From Parasporobacterium sp. (GTDB taxonomy: Bacteria; Bacillota; Clostridia; Lachnospirales; Lachnospiraceae): a stretch of 64,000 nucleotides of DNA. Shown here in pieces: positions 1-9,500 of the stretch (position 1 is its first letter; every line of letters begins with the position of its first letter). Made by a program: the position numbers and the translations under genes. The notes beneath the pieces were generated by a model that was not told the DNA's origin, searched no databases, and worked only from the letters and a program-made list of their open reading frames with translations. The stretch is taken from the NCBI GenBank assembly GCA_017459985.1, contig JAFUBX010000005.1:62001-126000 (forward strand), in the 5' to 3' direction.

Positions 1-59
1 AAAATGATGATAATTATGATATACTATGTTCCAAGAAAATACTTTACGGAGTGTATAAG

Positions 60-761
60 ATGAAAGAGTTAAAACGAGTACTTCTGAAACTCAGCGGTGA
101 AGCTCTGGCGAAAGACGGATCTTATAATGAAGAGGAGATCCGCCGGATCGCGCTTCAGGTCAAATCCCTTTATGATCAGGGAACACAAATCTGCATTGTG
201 ATCGGAGGCGGCAATATCTGGAGGGGAAGAACCGGCGTGGAGATCGACCGTCCGAAATCGGATTCCATCGGGATGCTGGCAACCGTTATGAACTGCATCT
301 ATGTTTCCGAACATTTCCGTTACGCCGGAATGAAAACAGCCATTATGACACCCTTTGTGTGCAGCAATTTTACGGAAGTTTTTTCCAAGGATCTGGCCAA
401 TGAATATTTCGAAGAGGGCAAAGTGCTGTTCTTTGCAGGCGGAACCGGGCATCCATATTTTTCCACGGATACTCTGATGTCCCTGCGGGCCATTGAACTC
501 AACGTAGACATGATCCTGGCGGCCAAAGCCATTGACGGCGTTTATGACAAGGATCCGAAGACCCATCCGGATGCGGTGCGGTATGACCGGATCAGCATAG
601 ATGAAGTGGTGGAGAAAAAACTGGGAGTCATTGATCTGTTTGCTTCCTGCCTGCTGATGGAGAACCGGATTCCGATGCGGATCTTCTCGCTGTATGAAGA
701 GAACTCCATTCAGAATTCTCTGTCAGACGAGTTCAACGGAACAGAAGTTACCATCGATTAA
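60..761 (+). CDS. pyrH: UMP kinase
   Basis: Cytosolic UMP kinase; phosphorylates UMP to UDP with ATP in pyrimidine nucleotide synthesis. The 233 residues fit the bacterial amino-acid-kinase type, with KLSGEAL at residues 10-16, GGGNIWRG at 49-56 and a DGVYDKDP motif in the C-terminal half. I take ATG 60 rather than GTG 51 because GGAG at 48-51 then sits 8 bases upstream. It opens the visible part of a dense run pyrH-frr-uppS-cdsA-dxr-rseP-ispG-polC; tsf would be expected just outside the window. TATACT at 20-25 could be a -10 box, but its -35 would lie off the left edge. Confidence 0.96.
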   Translation: MKELKRVLLKLSGEALAKDGSYNEEEIRRIALQVKSLYDQGTQICIVIGGGNIWRGRTGVEIDRPKSDSIGMLATVMNCIYVSEHFRYAGMKTAIMTPFVCSNFTEVFSKDLANEYFEEGKVLFFAGGTGHPYFSTDTLMSLRAIELNVDMILAAKAIDGVYDKDPKTHPDAVRYDRISIDEVVEKKLGVIDLFASCLLMENRIPMRIFSLYEENSIQNSLSDEFNGTEVTID

Positions 762-787
762 AAACCAAAAAAGAAGGAGAAGATAGT

Positions 788-1345
788 ATGGCTAGCGAGA
801 AATTACAGAAATACGAAGAAAAGATGAATAAAACCATTGATAATCTGGCTTCAGAGTATCAGGGGATCCGGGCAGGCCGGGCTAATCCGCACATTCTGGA
901 TAAGATCCGTGTGGATTATTACGGTGTGGAAACCCCGCTCCAGCAGGTCGGAAATATCTCCGTACCGGAACCGAAGACCATTGTGATCTCTCCGTGGGAT
1001 GCCACTTTGGTGAAGGCCATCAAAAAGGCAATCATGGTTTCTGATATCGGAATCAATCCTTCCGATGACGGAAAAAACGTCCGTCTGGTATTTCCGGATC
1101 TGACAGAGGAGCGGCGTAAAGAATTATCCAAGGACGTAAAAAAGAAGGGCGAAGAAGCCAAGGTTGCGATCCGGAATATCCGCCGCGACGGTGTGGAACT
1201 GTTCAAGAAAGAAGCGAAGGCCGGGGATTATTCCGAAGATACCGGAAAAGACTACGAGGATGAGATCCAGAAGCTGACGGATCAGTTCATCAGCCAGATC
1301 GATACCATGATCACAGAGAAGACAAAGGAGATCATGACAGTCTGA
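788..1345 (+). CDS. frr: Ribosome recycling factor
   Basis: Ribosome recycling factor (RRF) works with EF-G to split the post-termination ribosome so subunits can be reused. The 185-residue length is exactly that of the family, and the sequence carries the expected three-helix-bundle segments, including GIRAGRANPHILDKI near residue 27 and the lysine-rich RKELSKDVKKKGEEAKVAIRN stretch (about 112-132). AAGGAG lies 9 bases before ATG 788. It follows pyrH by 26 bases, and its stop shares one base with the next start, which suggests translational coupling to uppS. Confidence 0.97.
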   Translation: MASEKLQKYEEKMNKTIDNLASEYQGIRAGRANPHILDKIRVDYYGVETPLQQVGNISVPEPKTIVISPWDATLVKAIKKAIMVSDIGINPSDDGKNVRLVFPDLTEERRKELSKDVKKKGEEAKVAIRNIRRDGVELFKKEAKAGDYSEDTGKDYEDEIQKLTDQFISQIDTMITEKTKEIMTV

Positions 1346-2091
1346 TGGAAAACGCTTCGGATTCAGGCAAACTGAAGATTCCCAATCATGTGGCGATCAT
1401 CATGGACGGTAACGGGAGATGGGCGAAGAAACGCCACAAACCCAGGACCTTCGGCCATGCCAAAGGGGCGGAAGTGCTGGAACAGACCCTGGAGGACTGT
1501 AATGATCTCGGGATCAAATATCTGACGGTATACGCATTTTCCACGGAAAACTGGGCAAGACCGCTGGAGGAGGTTCAGGTCATCATGAACCTCTTTCGCA
1601 AATATCTGGAGCACAGTGTTGAAAAGTGCATGAAAAACAATGTCCGGTGCCGTGTGATCGGAGATCGCTCCAGACTGAGCCCGGATATCCGGGACGCCAT
1701 TGATCATCTTGAACAGATGACCCGGAATAATACAGGGATCACCTTCATTATCGCCATTAATTACGGCGGAAGGGATGAACTGATCCGCGGGATCCGGAAG
1801 ATTTCCAGGGATGCTGTCCAGGGGGTCCTGAAGCCGGAGGAGATCACAGAAGAAACGGTAGGCCGTTCGCTGGATACTTCTGAATTTCCGGATCCGGATC
1901 TGCTGATCCGGACCAGCGGAGAACAGCGGCTGTCTAATTTCCTTTTATGGCAGCTTGCCTATGCGGAATTTTATTTTACCGATATCCCCTGGCCGGATTT
2001 CAATAAAGAAGAACTGATCAAAGCCATCAGAGTTTATACGTCCCGGGACAGACGATACGGAGGAATCACCGGGCAGCAGGAAAGTAAATAA
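1345..2091 (+). CDS. uppS: Isoprenyl transferase (undecaprenyl diphosphate synthase)
   Basis: Cis-prenyltransferase that condenses isopentenyl diphosphate units onto farnesyl diphosphate to make undecaprenyl diphosphate, the lipid carrier for peptidoglycan. At 248 residues it matches the family. The catalytic aspartate lies in AIIMDGNGRWAKKR (D21), FSTENW follows near residue 70, and the C-terminal RTSGEQRLSNFLLWQ and EFYFTD motifs are intact. The ATG overlaps the frr stop by one base. Its product pathway connects directly to dxr and ispG (precursor supply) downstream in the same run. Confidence 0.96.
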   Translation: MENASDSGKLKIPNHVAIIMDGNGRWAKKRHKPRTFGHAKGAEVLEQTLEDCNDLGIKYLTVYAFSTENWARPLEEVQVIMNLFRKYLEHSVEKCMKNNVRCRVIGDRSRLSPDIRDAIDHLEQMTRNNTGITFIIAINYGGRDELIRGIRKISRDAVQGVLKPEEITEETVGRSLDTSEFPDPDLLIRTSGEQRLSNFLLWQLAYAEFYFTDIPWPDFNKEELIKAIRVYTSRDRRYGGITGQQESK

Positions 2092-2094
2092 ATT

Positions 2095-2967
2095 ATGGAA
2101 GACAAACGGGGTCTGGCAAATCTGCTTCACAACAAATCATTCTGGACACGGGCAGTCACCGGGATCAGCATCTGTGCGGTCCTGGCACTGATCTTTATTC
2201 TGGGATATACGATCATGCTCTGTGTACTGGGAATCCTGTCCCTGATGGGACTGTGGGAACTGTTCCATGCGGAGAATCTGCTCTGGAAACCCTTTGCCGT
2301 GACTGCTTTTATTGCAGATATCCTGTATTTCGTTCTGATCCGGTTTTACGACAGGCCTTATATCGCCTTATATATGGTCTTCTTATTTGCTATATTTGCA
2401 ATCACGGATATTATTATTTATGTCCTTCATTACAATGAATACAGCCTGAACGATATCTTCACCTCCTTTTTCGGAGTGTTTTATGTGGGCGTAACACTGT
2501 CGTTCCTGTATCTGACCCGCGTTCATCCCTGGGGTGCCTATCTTGTATGGCTGGCAATTTTCTCCTCCTGGGGATCCGATGTCTGCGCCTACCTTGTGGG
2601 AATGCTGATCGGAAAGCACCGGGTTTTTCCTGCCATCAGCCCCAAAAAGACACGGGAGGGGTGCATCGGCGGTATTATCGGAGCCGGCGTCCTTGCCTTT
2701 ATTTATGCATTATGTGTCAAAGACTATATTCTCGACCTGAACGGGGAGATAATCATTTTTCCAATCGTCTGTATGGCCGGGGCCGTGATCGGCATGTTCG
2801 GCGATCTGTTTGCTTCAGCGATCAAACGTAAGGCCGGGATCAAAGATTACAGCAGTCTGCTTCCGGGACACGGTGGGATTCTGGATCGGTTTGACAGTGT
2901 GATCCTGGTATCTCCTGTTATTTATGTGATTACCATTCTTGTCAGACTGCTGCAGGGAGTTTCTTAA
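2095..2967 (+). CDS. cdsA: Phosphatidate cytidylyltransferase
   Basis: Integral membrane CDP-diglyceride synthase; converts phosphatidic acid and CTP to CDP-diacylglycerol, the branch point of phospholipid synthesis (PgsA, at 25718-26290, uses this product). The 290-residue protein has about eight hydrophobic segments and the family signature near the C terminus: SPKKTREG around residue 181, then GDLFASAIKRKAGIKD and LLPGHGGILDRFDS around 240-265. It starts 3 bases after uppS. The uppS-cdsA-dxr order is the common Firmicutes arrangement. Confidence 0.95.
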   Translation: MEDKRGLANLLHNKSFWTRAVTGISICAVLALIFILGYTIMLCVLGILSLMGLWELFHAENLLWKPFAVTAFIADILYFVLIRFYDRPYIALYMVFLFAIFAITDIIIYVLHYNEYSLNDIFTSFFGVFYVGVTLSFLYLTRVHPWGAYLVWLAIFSSWGSDVCAYLVGMLIGKHRVFPAISPKKTREGCIGGIIGAGVLAFIYALCVKDYILDLNGEIIIFPIVCMAGAVIGMFGDLFASAIKRKAGIKDYSSLLPGHGGILDRFDSVILVSPVIYVITILVRLLQGVS

Positions 2968-2970
2968 TCT

Positions 2971-4122
2971 ATGAAATATATTTCGATCCTTGGATCCACC
3001 GGATCCATTGGTACACAGGCACTTCAGATCATCCGGAATCATCAGGGCCTGAACGTGTCTGCATTAACTGCGAATCAAAATATCACCCTTCTGGAACAGC
3101 AGATCCTGGAATTTGCTCCGGAGTTGGTCTGTGTTTTCGAACCGGAAAACGCTAAGGTTCTGACCCAGAATCTCCGGGCAGAGCATCCGGAGGTTCTGAA
3201 AAAGACACAGATCTGTTCCGGAATGGAGGGCCTGATCAGAGCCGCAAGCCTCGAATCAACAGATATGGTGCTGACCGCCATTGTCGGCATGGTGGGGATC
3301 CGGCCCACCATGGCGGCAATACAGGCCGGAAAGGATATCGCCCTGGCCAATAAGGAGACCCTGGTCTGTGCCGGAAAACTGATTATGCAGGCCGCAAAGG
3401 AAGCTCATGTCCGGATCTATCCGGTGGACTCCGAACACAGCGCCATCTTTCAGTCCCTGAACGGGGAAAACCGCCGGGAGGCGGAGAAGATCCTGCTGAC
3501 AGCTTCCGGAGGACCCTTCCGGGGCAGAACGAGACAGGAGCTGAAGGAGGTTACGGTAGAGCAGGCTCTGAATCATCCGAACTGGAAAATGGGCAGGAAG
3601 ATCACCATCGATTCCGCATCCCTGGCAAATAAAGGCCTGGAAGTCATAGAAGCCAGATGGCTGTTTGATATGCCCCAGGATCAGATCCAGGTCCTCGTGC
3701 ATCCCCAGTCCATCATTCATTCTGCGGTACAATACCGGGACGGTGCAGTAATTGCCCAGTTGGGAACGCCGGATATGAAGATTCCGATCCAGTATGCCTT
3801 TTTCTATCCGGAACGGAGATTTCTCGAAGGAGAACGGGTGGACTTTTTTAAACTGGGACAGCTGACCTTCGAAGAGCCGGATCTCAGGACCTTTAAAGCC
3901 CTTTCCCTGGCGTATCAGTCATTGCAGATCGGAGGTTCTATGCCCTGTGTGTTCAATGCAGCCAATGAACTGGCGGTGAAGCGGTTCCTGAATCGGGAGA
4001 TCAGATTTCTGGATATTGCAGATTTTATTGAGGAACGGATGAATGCCCATACCGTCATTTCAAATCCGGATATCGAACAGATCATCCGGATCGGAGAGGA
4101 TATCATTAATGAGCTTTATTAG
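2971..4122 (+). CDS. dxr: 1-deoxy-D-xylulose 5-phosphate reductoisomerase
   Basis: Second step of the non-mevalonate (MEP) isoprenoid pathway: NADPH-dependent conversion of DXP to 2-C-methyl-D-erythritol 4-phosphate, in the cytosol. At 383 residues it matches the family. Visible motifs are the N-terminal dinucleotide-binding GSTGSIGTQAL, ANKETLVCAG, the metal and substrate site PVDSEHSAIFQ, ASGGPFRG, NHPNWKMGRKITIDSASL and HPQSIIHS. It begins 3 bases after cdsA and its last 14 bases overlap rseP. ispG of the same pathway lies two genes downstream. Confidence 0.97.
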   Translation: MKYISILGSTGSIGTQALQIIRNHQGLNVSALTANQNITLLEQQILEFAPELVCVFEPENAKVLTQNLRAEHPEVLKKTQICSGMEGLIRAASLESTDMVLTAIVGMVGIRPTMAAIQAGKDIALANKETLVCAGKLIMQAAKEAHVRIYPVDSEHSAIFQSLNGENRREAEKILLTASGGPFRGRTRQELKEVTVEQALNHPNWKMGRKITIDSASLANKGLEVIEARWLFDMPQDQIQVLVHPQSIIHSAVQYRDGAVIAQLGTPDMKIPIQYAFFYPERRFLEGERVDFFKLGQLTFEEPDLRTFKALSLAYQSLQIGGSMPCVFNAANELAVKRFLNREIRFLDIADFIEERMNAHTVISNPDIEQIIRIGEDIINELY

Positions 4123-5425
4123 TATCATCATTGCAATCATAATATTAGGCATCCTGATCATTGTCCATGAATTCGGACACTTCATCGTTGCCAGAAAAAA
4201 CGGGATCTTTGTTAAGGAATTCTCTGTCGGATTCGGCCCCCGGATCATTTCCCATACCTGTAAGAGCGGGATGCTGCTGTCCTGGAAGGCCATTCCCTTC
4301 GGCGGTTCCTGTCAGATGCTGGGCGCTCTGGAAGATGAAGATGCCGGAACCGACGATGAAAGATCCTACGACAGTAAATCTGTCTGGGCCAGAATGAGCG
4401 TTACCCTGGCAGGACCGGTGTTTAATTTCCTTCTGGCCTTCGTTCTTTCCGTCATCGTAATCGGTACCATGGGATATGACCCGCCGGTGGTTACCCAGGT
4501 ACTGGAGGATTCCCCCGCCTATGAAGCCGGACTGCGGGAAGGGGATCTGATCACTTCCTTTGACAGGGAGAAGATCAATTTCGGAAAAGAACTGTATCTT
4601 CATAATTATCTGAATCCGCTCTCCGATAAAACGGAATTGGTGGAGATCTCCTTCGTGCGGGATCAGGAATCGCATACCATCCGGGTTGCGCCCTATGAAT
4701 ATCAGTACTATTCCGTGGGAATCTCCTATTATTCCAATGGGGAAGCAGCTAAAATCGCGGAAGTCACACAGGACAGTCCCGTGGAGCAGGCAGGCCTGAA
4801 AGAAGGAGATGTGATTACCCGGATCAACGATACGGAGATTGCCACAGGAGAAGATCTGGAAACCTATTTTTCCGAACATCCGGTGACACAGGAACCGCTC
4901 AGAATCGAGTATCTGCGTCACGGAGGTACCTTTGAGACAACGGTCTATCCCGCTGTTTCCTCCGCCTACCGGGTGGGATTTACCTATAATACCGCCAATG
5001 TCAAAGCCTCTGTGGGAGATGTTCTGAAATACAGTTTCGCGGAAATGAAATATGAGATTCTGTCTGTATTCAAAAGTCTGGGACTTCTGTTTTCTTCCCG
5101 GGGATCCCTGGATATGCTTTCCGGACCAGTAGGAATCGTGGAAGTGGTGGGAACCACCTATGATGCTTCCGTCAGTTCCGGTTTTCTGGTAACCGTTATG
5201 AATCTGCTTGGGATCATGATCATGCTGAGCGCCAACCTGGGCGTTCTGAATCTGCTTCCGATCCCGGCGCTGGATGGCGGGAAATTTATTCTGCTTGTCA
5301 TCGAAGCCATTATCCGGAAACAGGTCCCAAAGAAGGTGGAGGGCATCGTCACCATGATCGGTGCCGGACTTTTATTTCTGCTGATGATCGTTGTACTGGT
5401 AAATGATGTCACCAAATTCTTCTGA
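4109..5425 (+). CDS. rseP: Site-2 metalloprotease RseP/RasP
   Basis: Membrane zinc metalloprotease of the S2P family that cleaves transmembrane segments of anti-sigma factors and leftover signal peptides. The 438-residue protein has the HExxH zinc site in the first membrane helix (HEFGH, residues 20-24), two PDZ domains (about 126-200 and 216-290), and the second active-site motif NLLPIPALDGGKF near residue 380 in a C-terminal membrane segment. I chose ATG 4109: GGAGAGGA lies just upstream and translation from here starts directly in the first helix. An upstream in-frame ATG at 4043 lies inside dxr and is unlikely. Confidence 0.94.
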   Translation: MSFISIIIAIIILGILIIVHEFGHFIVARKNGIFVKEFSVGFGPRIISHTCKSGMLLSWKAIPFGGSCQMLGALEDEDAGTDDERSYDSKSVWARMSVTLAGPVFNFLLAFVLSVIVIGTMGYDPPVVTQVLEDSPAYEAGLREGDLITSFDREKINFGKELYLHNYLNPLSDKTELVEISFVRDQESHTIRVAPYEYQYYSVGISYYSNGEAAKIAEVTQDSPVEQAGLKEGDVITRINDTEIATGEDLETYFSEHPVTQEPLRIEYLRHGGTFETTVYPAVSSAYRVGFTYNTANVKASVGDVLKYSFAEMKYEILSVFKSLGLLFSSRGSLDMLSGPVGIVEVVGTTYDASVSSGFLVTVMNLLGIMIMLSANLGVLNLLPIPALDGGKFILLVIEAIIRKQVPKKVEGIVTMIGAGLLFLLMIVVLVNDVTKFF

Positions 5426-5444
5426 ATTCATTACGGAGGATTCT

Positions 5445-6509
5445 ATGATCCAAAGAAACCATACCAAAAAAGTGAAAATCGGAACGGTTGAAATCGGGGG
5501 CGGCAATCCGGTGGCGATCCAGTCCATGACCAATACCAGGACTGAGGACATCAATGCCACAGTATCGCAGATCCTGCGGCTGGAGGCGGCCGGATGCCGG
5601 ATCGTAAGATCCACGGTGCCGACGGAGGAAGCCGCTCTGGCGTTCCGGGAAATCAAAAAATCAATCCACATTCCTCTGGTGGCGGATATTCATTTCAATC
5701 ACAGACTGGCGATTCTTGCCATGGAAAACGGCGCCGACAAGATCCGGATCAACCCGGGTAATATCGGATCCCGGGATAATATCCGTGCAGTGGTGGACTG
5801 TGCGAAGGAGCGGCAGATTCCGATCCGAGTCGGCGTTAATTCCGGCTCTCTGGAAAAGGATCTGCTGGAGAAATATCAGGGCGTTACTGCACAGGGAATC
5901 GTGGAAAGCGCGCTGGATAAAGTGCATCTCATCGAGGACCTGGGATATGACAATCTGGTGATCAGCATCAAAAGCTCTGATGTCCTCATGAGCATCAGAG
6001 CCCATGAACTGATCGCGGAGAAGACTGATCACCCTCTTCATGTGGGAATCACGGAATCCGGAACGGTCACTTCCGGAAGCATCCGGTCTGCAGTCGGTAT
6101 TGGCGTCATTTTGTATCAGGGGATCGGAGATACGATCCGGGTCTCTCTGACCGGAGATCCCGTGGAAGAGATCCATGCGGCAAAAAAGATCCTGTCTGCG
6201 CTTGGTTTATACCGCTCCGGAGTTCAGGTGATCTCCTGTCCCACCTGCGGACGGACCCAGATCGATCTGATCACGCTGGCCAATCAGGTGGAGGAGATGG
6301 CGCTGGGATACGACTTTCCCATTAAGGTGGCGGTCATGGGCTGTGTTGTAAATGGCCCCGGGGAAGCCAGAGAAGCGGATATCGGAATCGCAGGCGGCAA
6401 GGAATGCGGTCTGCTGATCAGGAAAGGCGAGATCATCCGGAAGATCCCGGAGGATCAGCTGCTTTCTTCCCTGAAATATGAACTGGATCATTGGAAGCAA
6501 GAGAGTTAA
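5445..6509 (+). CDS. ispG: 4-hydroxy-3-methylbut-2-en-1-yl diphosphate synthase
   Basis: MEP-pathway iron-sulfur enzyme that reductively opens MEcPP to HMBPP. The 354-residue product has the TIM-barrel N-terminal part (AIQSMTNTRTED near residue 22; PLVADIHFNH) and the C-terminal 4Fe-4S domain, with cysteines in SCPTCGR (about residue 265) and GCVVNGPGEA (about 299), the latter also holding the glutamate ligand. ATG 5445 is preferred because TACGGAGGA lies 5 bases upstream; the in-frame ATG at 5403 is still inside rseP. Its stop abuts the polC start with no gap. Confidence 0.96.
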   Translation: MIQRNHTKKVKIGTVEIGGGNPVAIQSMTNTRTEDINATVSQILRLEAAGCRIVRSTVPTEEAALAFREIKKSIHIPLVADIHFNHRLAILAMENGADKIRINPGNIGSRDNIRAVVDCAKERQIPIRVGVNSGSLEKDLLEKYQGVTAQGIVESALDKVHLIEDLGYDNLVISIKSSDVLMSIRAHELIAEKTDHPLHVGITESGTVTSGSIRSAVGIGVILYQGIGDTIRVSLTGDPVEEIHAAKKILSALGLYRSGVQVISCPTCGRTQIDLITLANQVEEMALGYDFPIKVAVMGCVVNGPGEAREADIGIAGGKECGLLIRKGEIIRKIPEDQLLSSLKYELDHWKQES

Positions 6510-9500
6510 ATGAAGTTTTTTGAAGTATTTCCCGTTAATGTAAATCAAGACACCTATGAGGTCCTGTCCGGCGCAGAGGTGGAAAGTGTCAATAAAGTCC
6601 TCCACGGAGGATTTTTAAGAGTCCGTATCCGCTGCAGCCGGATCATCCCGGTCAGTCTGATCCATGCTGCAGAAGACGCGGTAAAAACCCAGCTGTTAAA
6701 AGGGATGATTGAGATCCGGATCGAAAATATCAGCGATTATGAATTTGCTTCCCTGAATGAGATCGCCGCCGCATCGGATATGTCGGATCCATCTTCGGTT
6801 CCCACTGCCGCTTCCAAAACCGCTCCCCGAGGGAATGGAAAAACTTCTTCCGAGCCTTCTTCCCGCGGCCAGTTTAAGACTAAGAAAAAAGGTCCGGATG
6901 AGGGAATGCTGTACGGCAGACAGTTCAAGGGAGCCCCAACGCCGATCGTGGACATTCTCGGGGATATGAAGAGCGTGATCGTATCCGGTACGATCTTTGA
7001 AAATGAACTGATCGTGACAAAAAACGGATTCAAAATCTTCCGCTTCTCTGTGACGGATCAGTCCGACAGCATTTCCGTAAAGCTGTTTATCCGGGAAGAA
7101 GAGGAAGATCTTCCCGATAAGCTTCATAATGGACTGAATATTCTGATCCACGGAAAAGTCGAGTATGACAATTTTGAAGGGGAATTTCTGATTACCCGGA
7201 TTCTGGGAATTAAGGAAACGGACCTGGTCCGGGAAACCCGAAAAGATCTGTCCCCCGAAAAAAGAGTGGAACTCCATCTGCATACCCGGTATTCCGATAT
7301 GGACGCGCTGACCAATGTGGAAGCTGTCATTGACCGGGCAGTCTCCTGGGGACACCGCGCCATGGCCATCACCGATCACGGCGTCGTACAGGGGTTTCCG
7401 GATGCCTTCCATAAAATGCAGGATCTGAAGGGAAAAAATCCGGATCTGGATTTTAAGATCCTGTACGGAGTTGAGGGATATCTGGTGGATGACAGTCAGA
7501 ATCCGATCGTAAAGGGTGAGGAAGAGATCGAACTGATCCGGACCTCCTCCATTGAAGACGAAACCCCGTCTTTGCCGGATCCGGATATGCTGGAAGCGAT
7601 CGCAAAAGTAAAAAAGAGCAAGTATTACCATGTGGTGATCCTGGCAAAAAACGAGACCGGACGGAGAAATCTGTACAGACTGGTCTCATTATCCCATGTG
7701 AATTATTTCCAGAGACGTCCCCGAATTCCGAAAAGCCTTCTTGCAAGATACCGGGAAGGACTTATTATCGGCTCTGCCTGCGTGATGGGAGAGGTCTATG
7801 ACGCTGCGCTATCCGGAGTTTCCGATCAGGAACTGGAAAAAATCGCGTCCTTTTATGATTACCTGGAAATTCAGCCCACGGGAAACAATGAATTCCTGAT
7901 CCGGGAATATCAGAAACCGAATCATAAAGGTCATGCGCTGAAGGATGTGGAAGCGATCCGGGATGTCAACCGTCAGATCTGCAGTCTGGGAGACCGGATG
8001 GGCAAACTGGTGGTCGCCACCGGAGATGTCCATTTTCTGGATCCGGATGACAGCATCTACCGAAGCATCATGGAAGACAGCATGAAATATGAGGACGCGG
8101 ACAGACAGGCGCCTTTGTATTTCCATTCCACAGATGAGATGCTGGAAGAATTCCGTTATCTGGGGGAAGAGAAGGCGAAAGAGATCGTCATTACCAATAC
8201 CAACGCGATTGCGGATATGATCGAATACATTGAACCGGTGAGGCCGGATAAGTGTCCTCCGGTCATTGAAAATTCCGACCAGAAGCTCCGGGATATCTGT
8301 TATGAAACTGCAGCTTCGATGTATGGGGATCCGCTTCCCGCCATCGTTAAAGAACGTCTGGACAAAGAGCTGAATTCCATCATTTCCAATGGGTATTCCG
8401 TGATGTATATCATTGCCCGGGAACTGGTAATCAAATCCGTATCGGATGGCTACCTGGTGGGCTCCCGGGGATCCGTCGGTTCCTCTCTGGCTGCCACCAT
8501 GTCCGGGATCACCGAGGTCAATCCGCTGCCGCCCCATTACCGCTGCCGCAAATGCAGATACAGTGATTTTGATTCACCGGAAGTCCGGGAGTATGCCGGC
8601 GGTTCCGGCTGTGATATGCCGGACAGGATCTGCCCGGTCTGCGGGGAACCTTTATATAAAGACGGATTTGATATCCCCTTTGAAACATTTCTCGGATTCA
8701 AGGGTGATAAAGAGCCGGATATCGATCTGAATTTCTCCGGAGAATACCAGAGTCATGCCCATGACTATACGGAAGTGATTTTTGGCAAGGGTCATACCTT
8801 CCGGGCAGGGACCATTGCGACCCTGCAGGATAAGACCGTTTACGGCTATGTAAAAGGATATATGGAACGCCGGAACCGTTCCATCCGCAAGTGTGAAATG
8901 AACCGTCTGGTGAAGGGCCTGGTGGGAGTCAAACGGACCACCGGACAGCACCCCGGCGGAATCGTTGTTCTGCCCCATGGAGAGGAGATCTATTCCTTTA
9001 CGCCGGTGCAGCATCCGGCCAATGACGCCTCCAAAAACAGTGTCACCACACATTTTGAATATCACAGTATCGATCACAACCTGTTAAAACTGGATATTCT
9101 GGGACATGATGATCCTACGATGATCAAAATGCTGGAGGATCTTACGGATACGAAGGCAACTGAGGTACGGCTGGATCATCCGGATGTCATGAAGCTCTTT
9201 GAAAGCACGGAGATTCTGGGGATCACACCGGAGGATATTGCGGGATATAAGACCGGTACTCTGGGAATCCCGGAATTCGGAACGGACTTCACCATAGGAA
9301 TGCTGCTGGATACCAAACCGAAGAATTTCTCCGATCTGGTCCGGATCGCAGGACTGTCCCACGGTACGGATGTCTGGCTTTCCAACGCCCAGACCCTGAT
9401 TGAAGAAGAAAAGGCCTCTTTGTCTTCCTGTATCTGTACCAGAGATGATATTATGATCTATCTGATTCAGAAGGGAGTGGATCCGGCTCTGTCCTTTAAT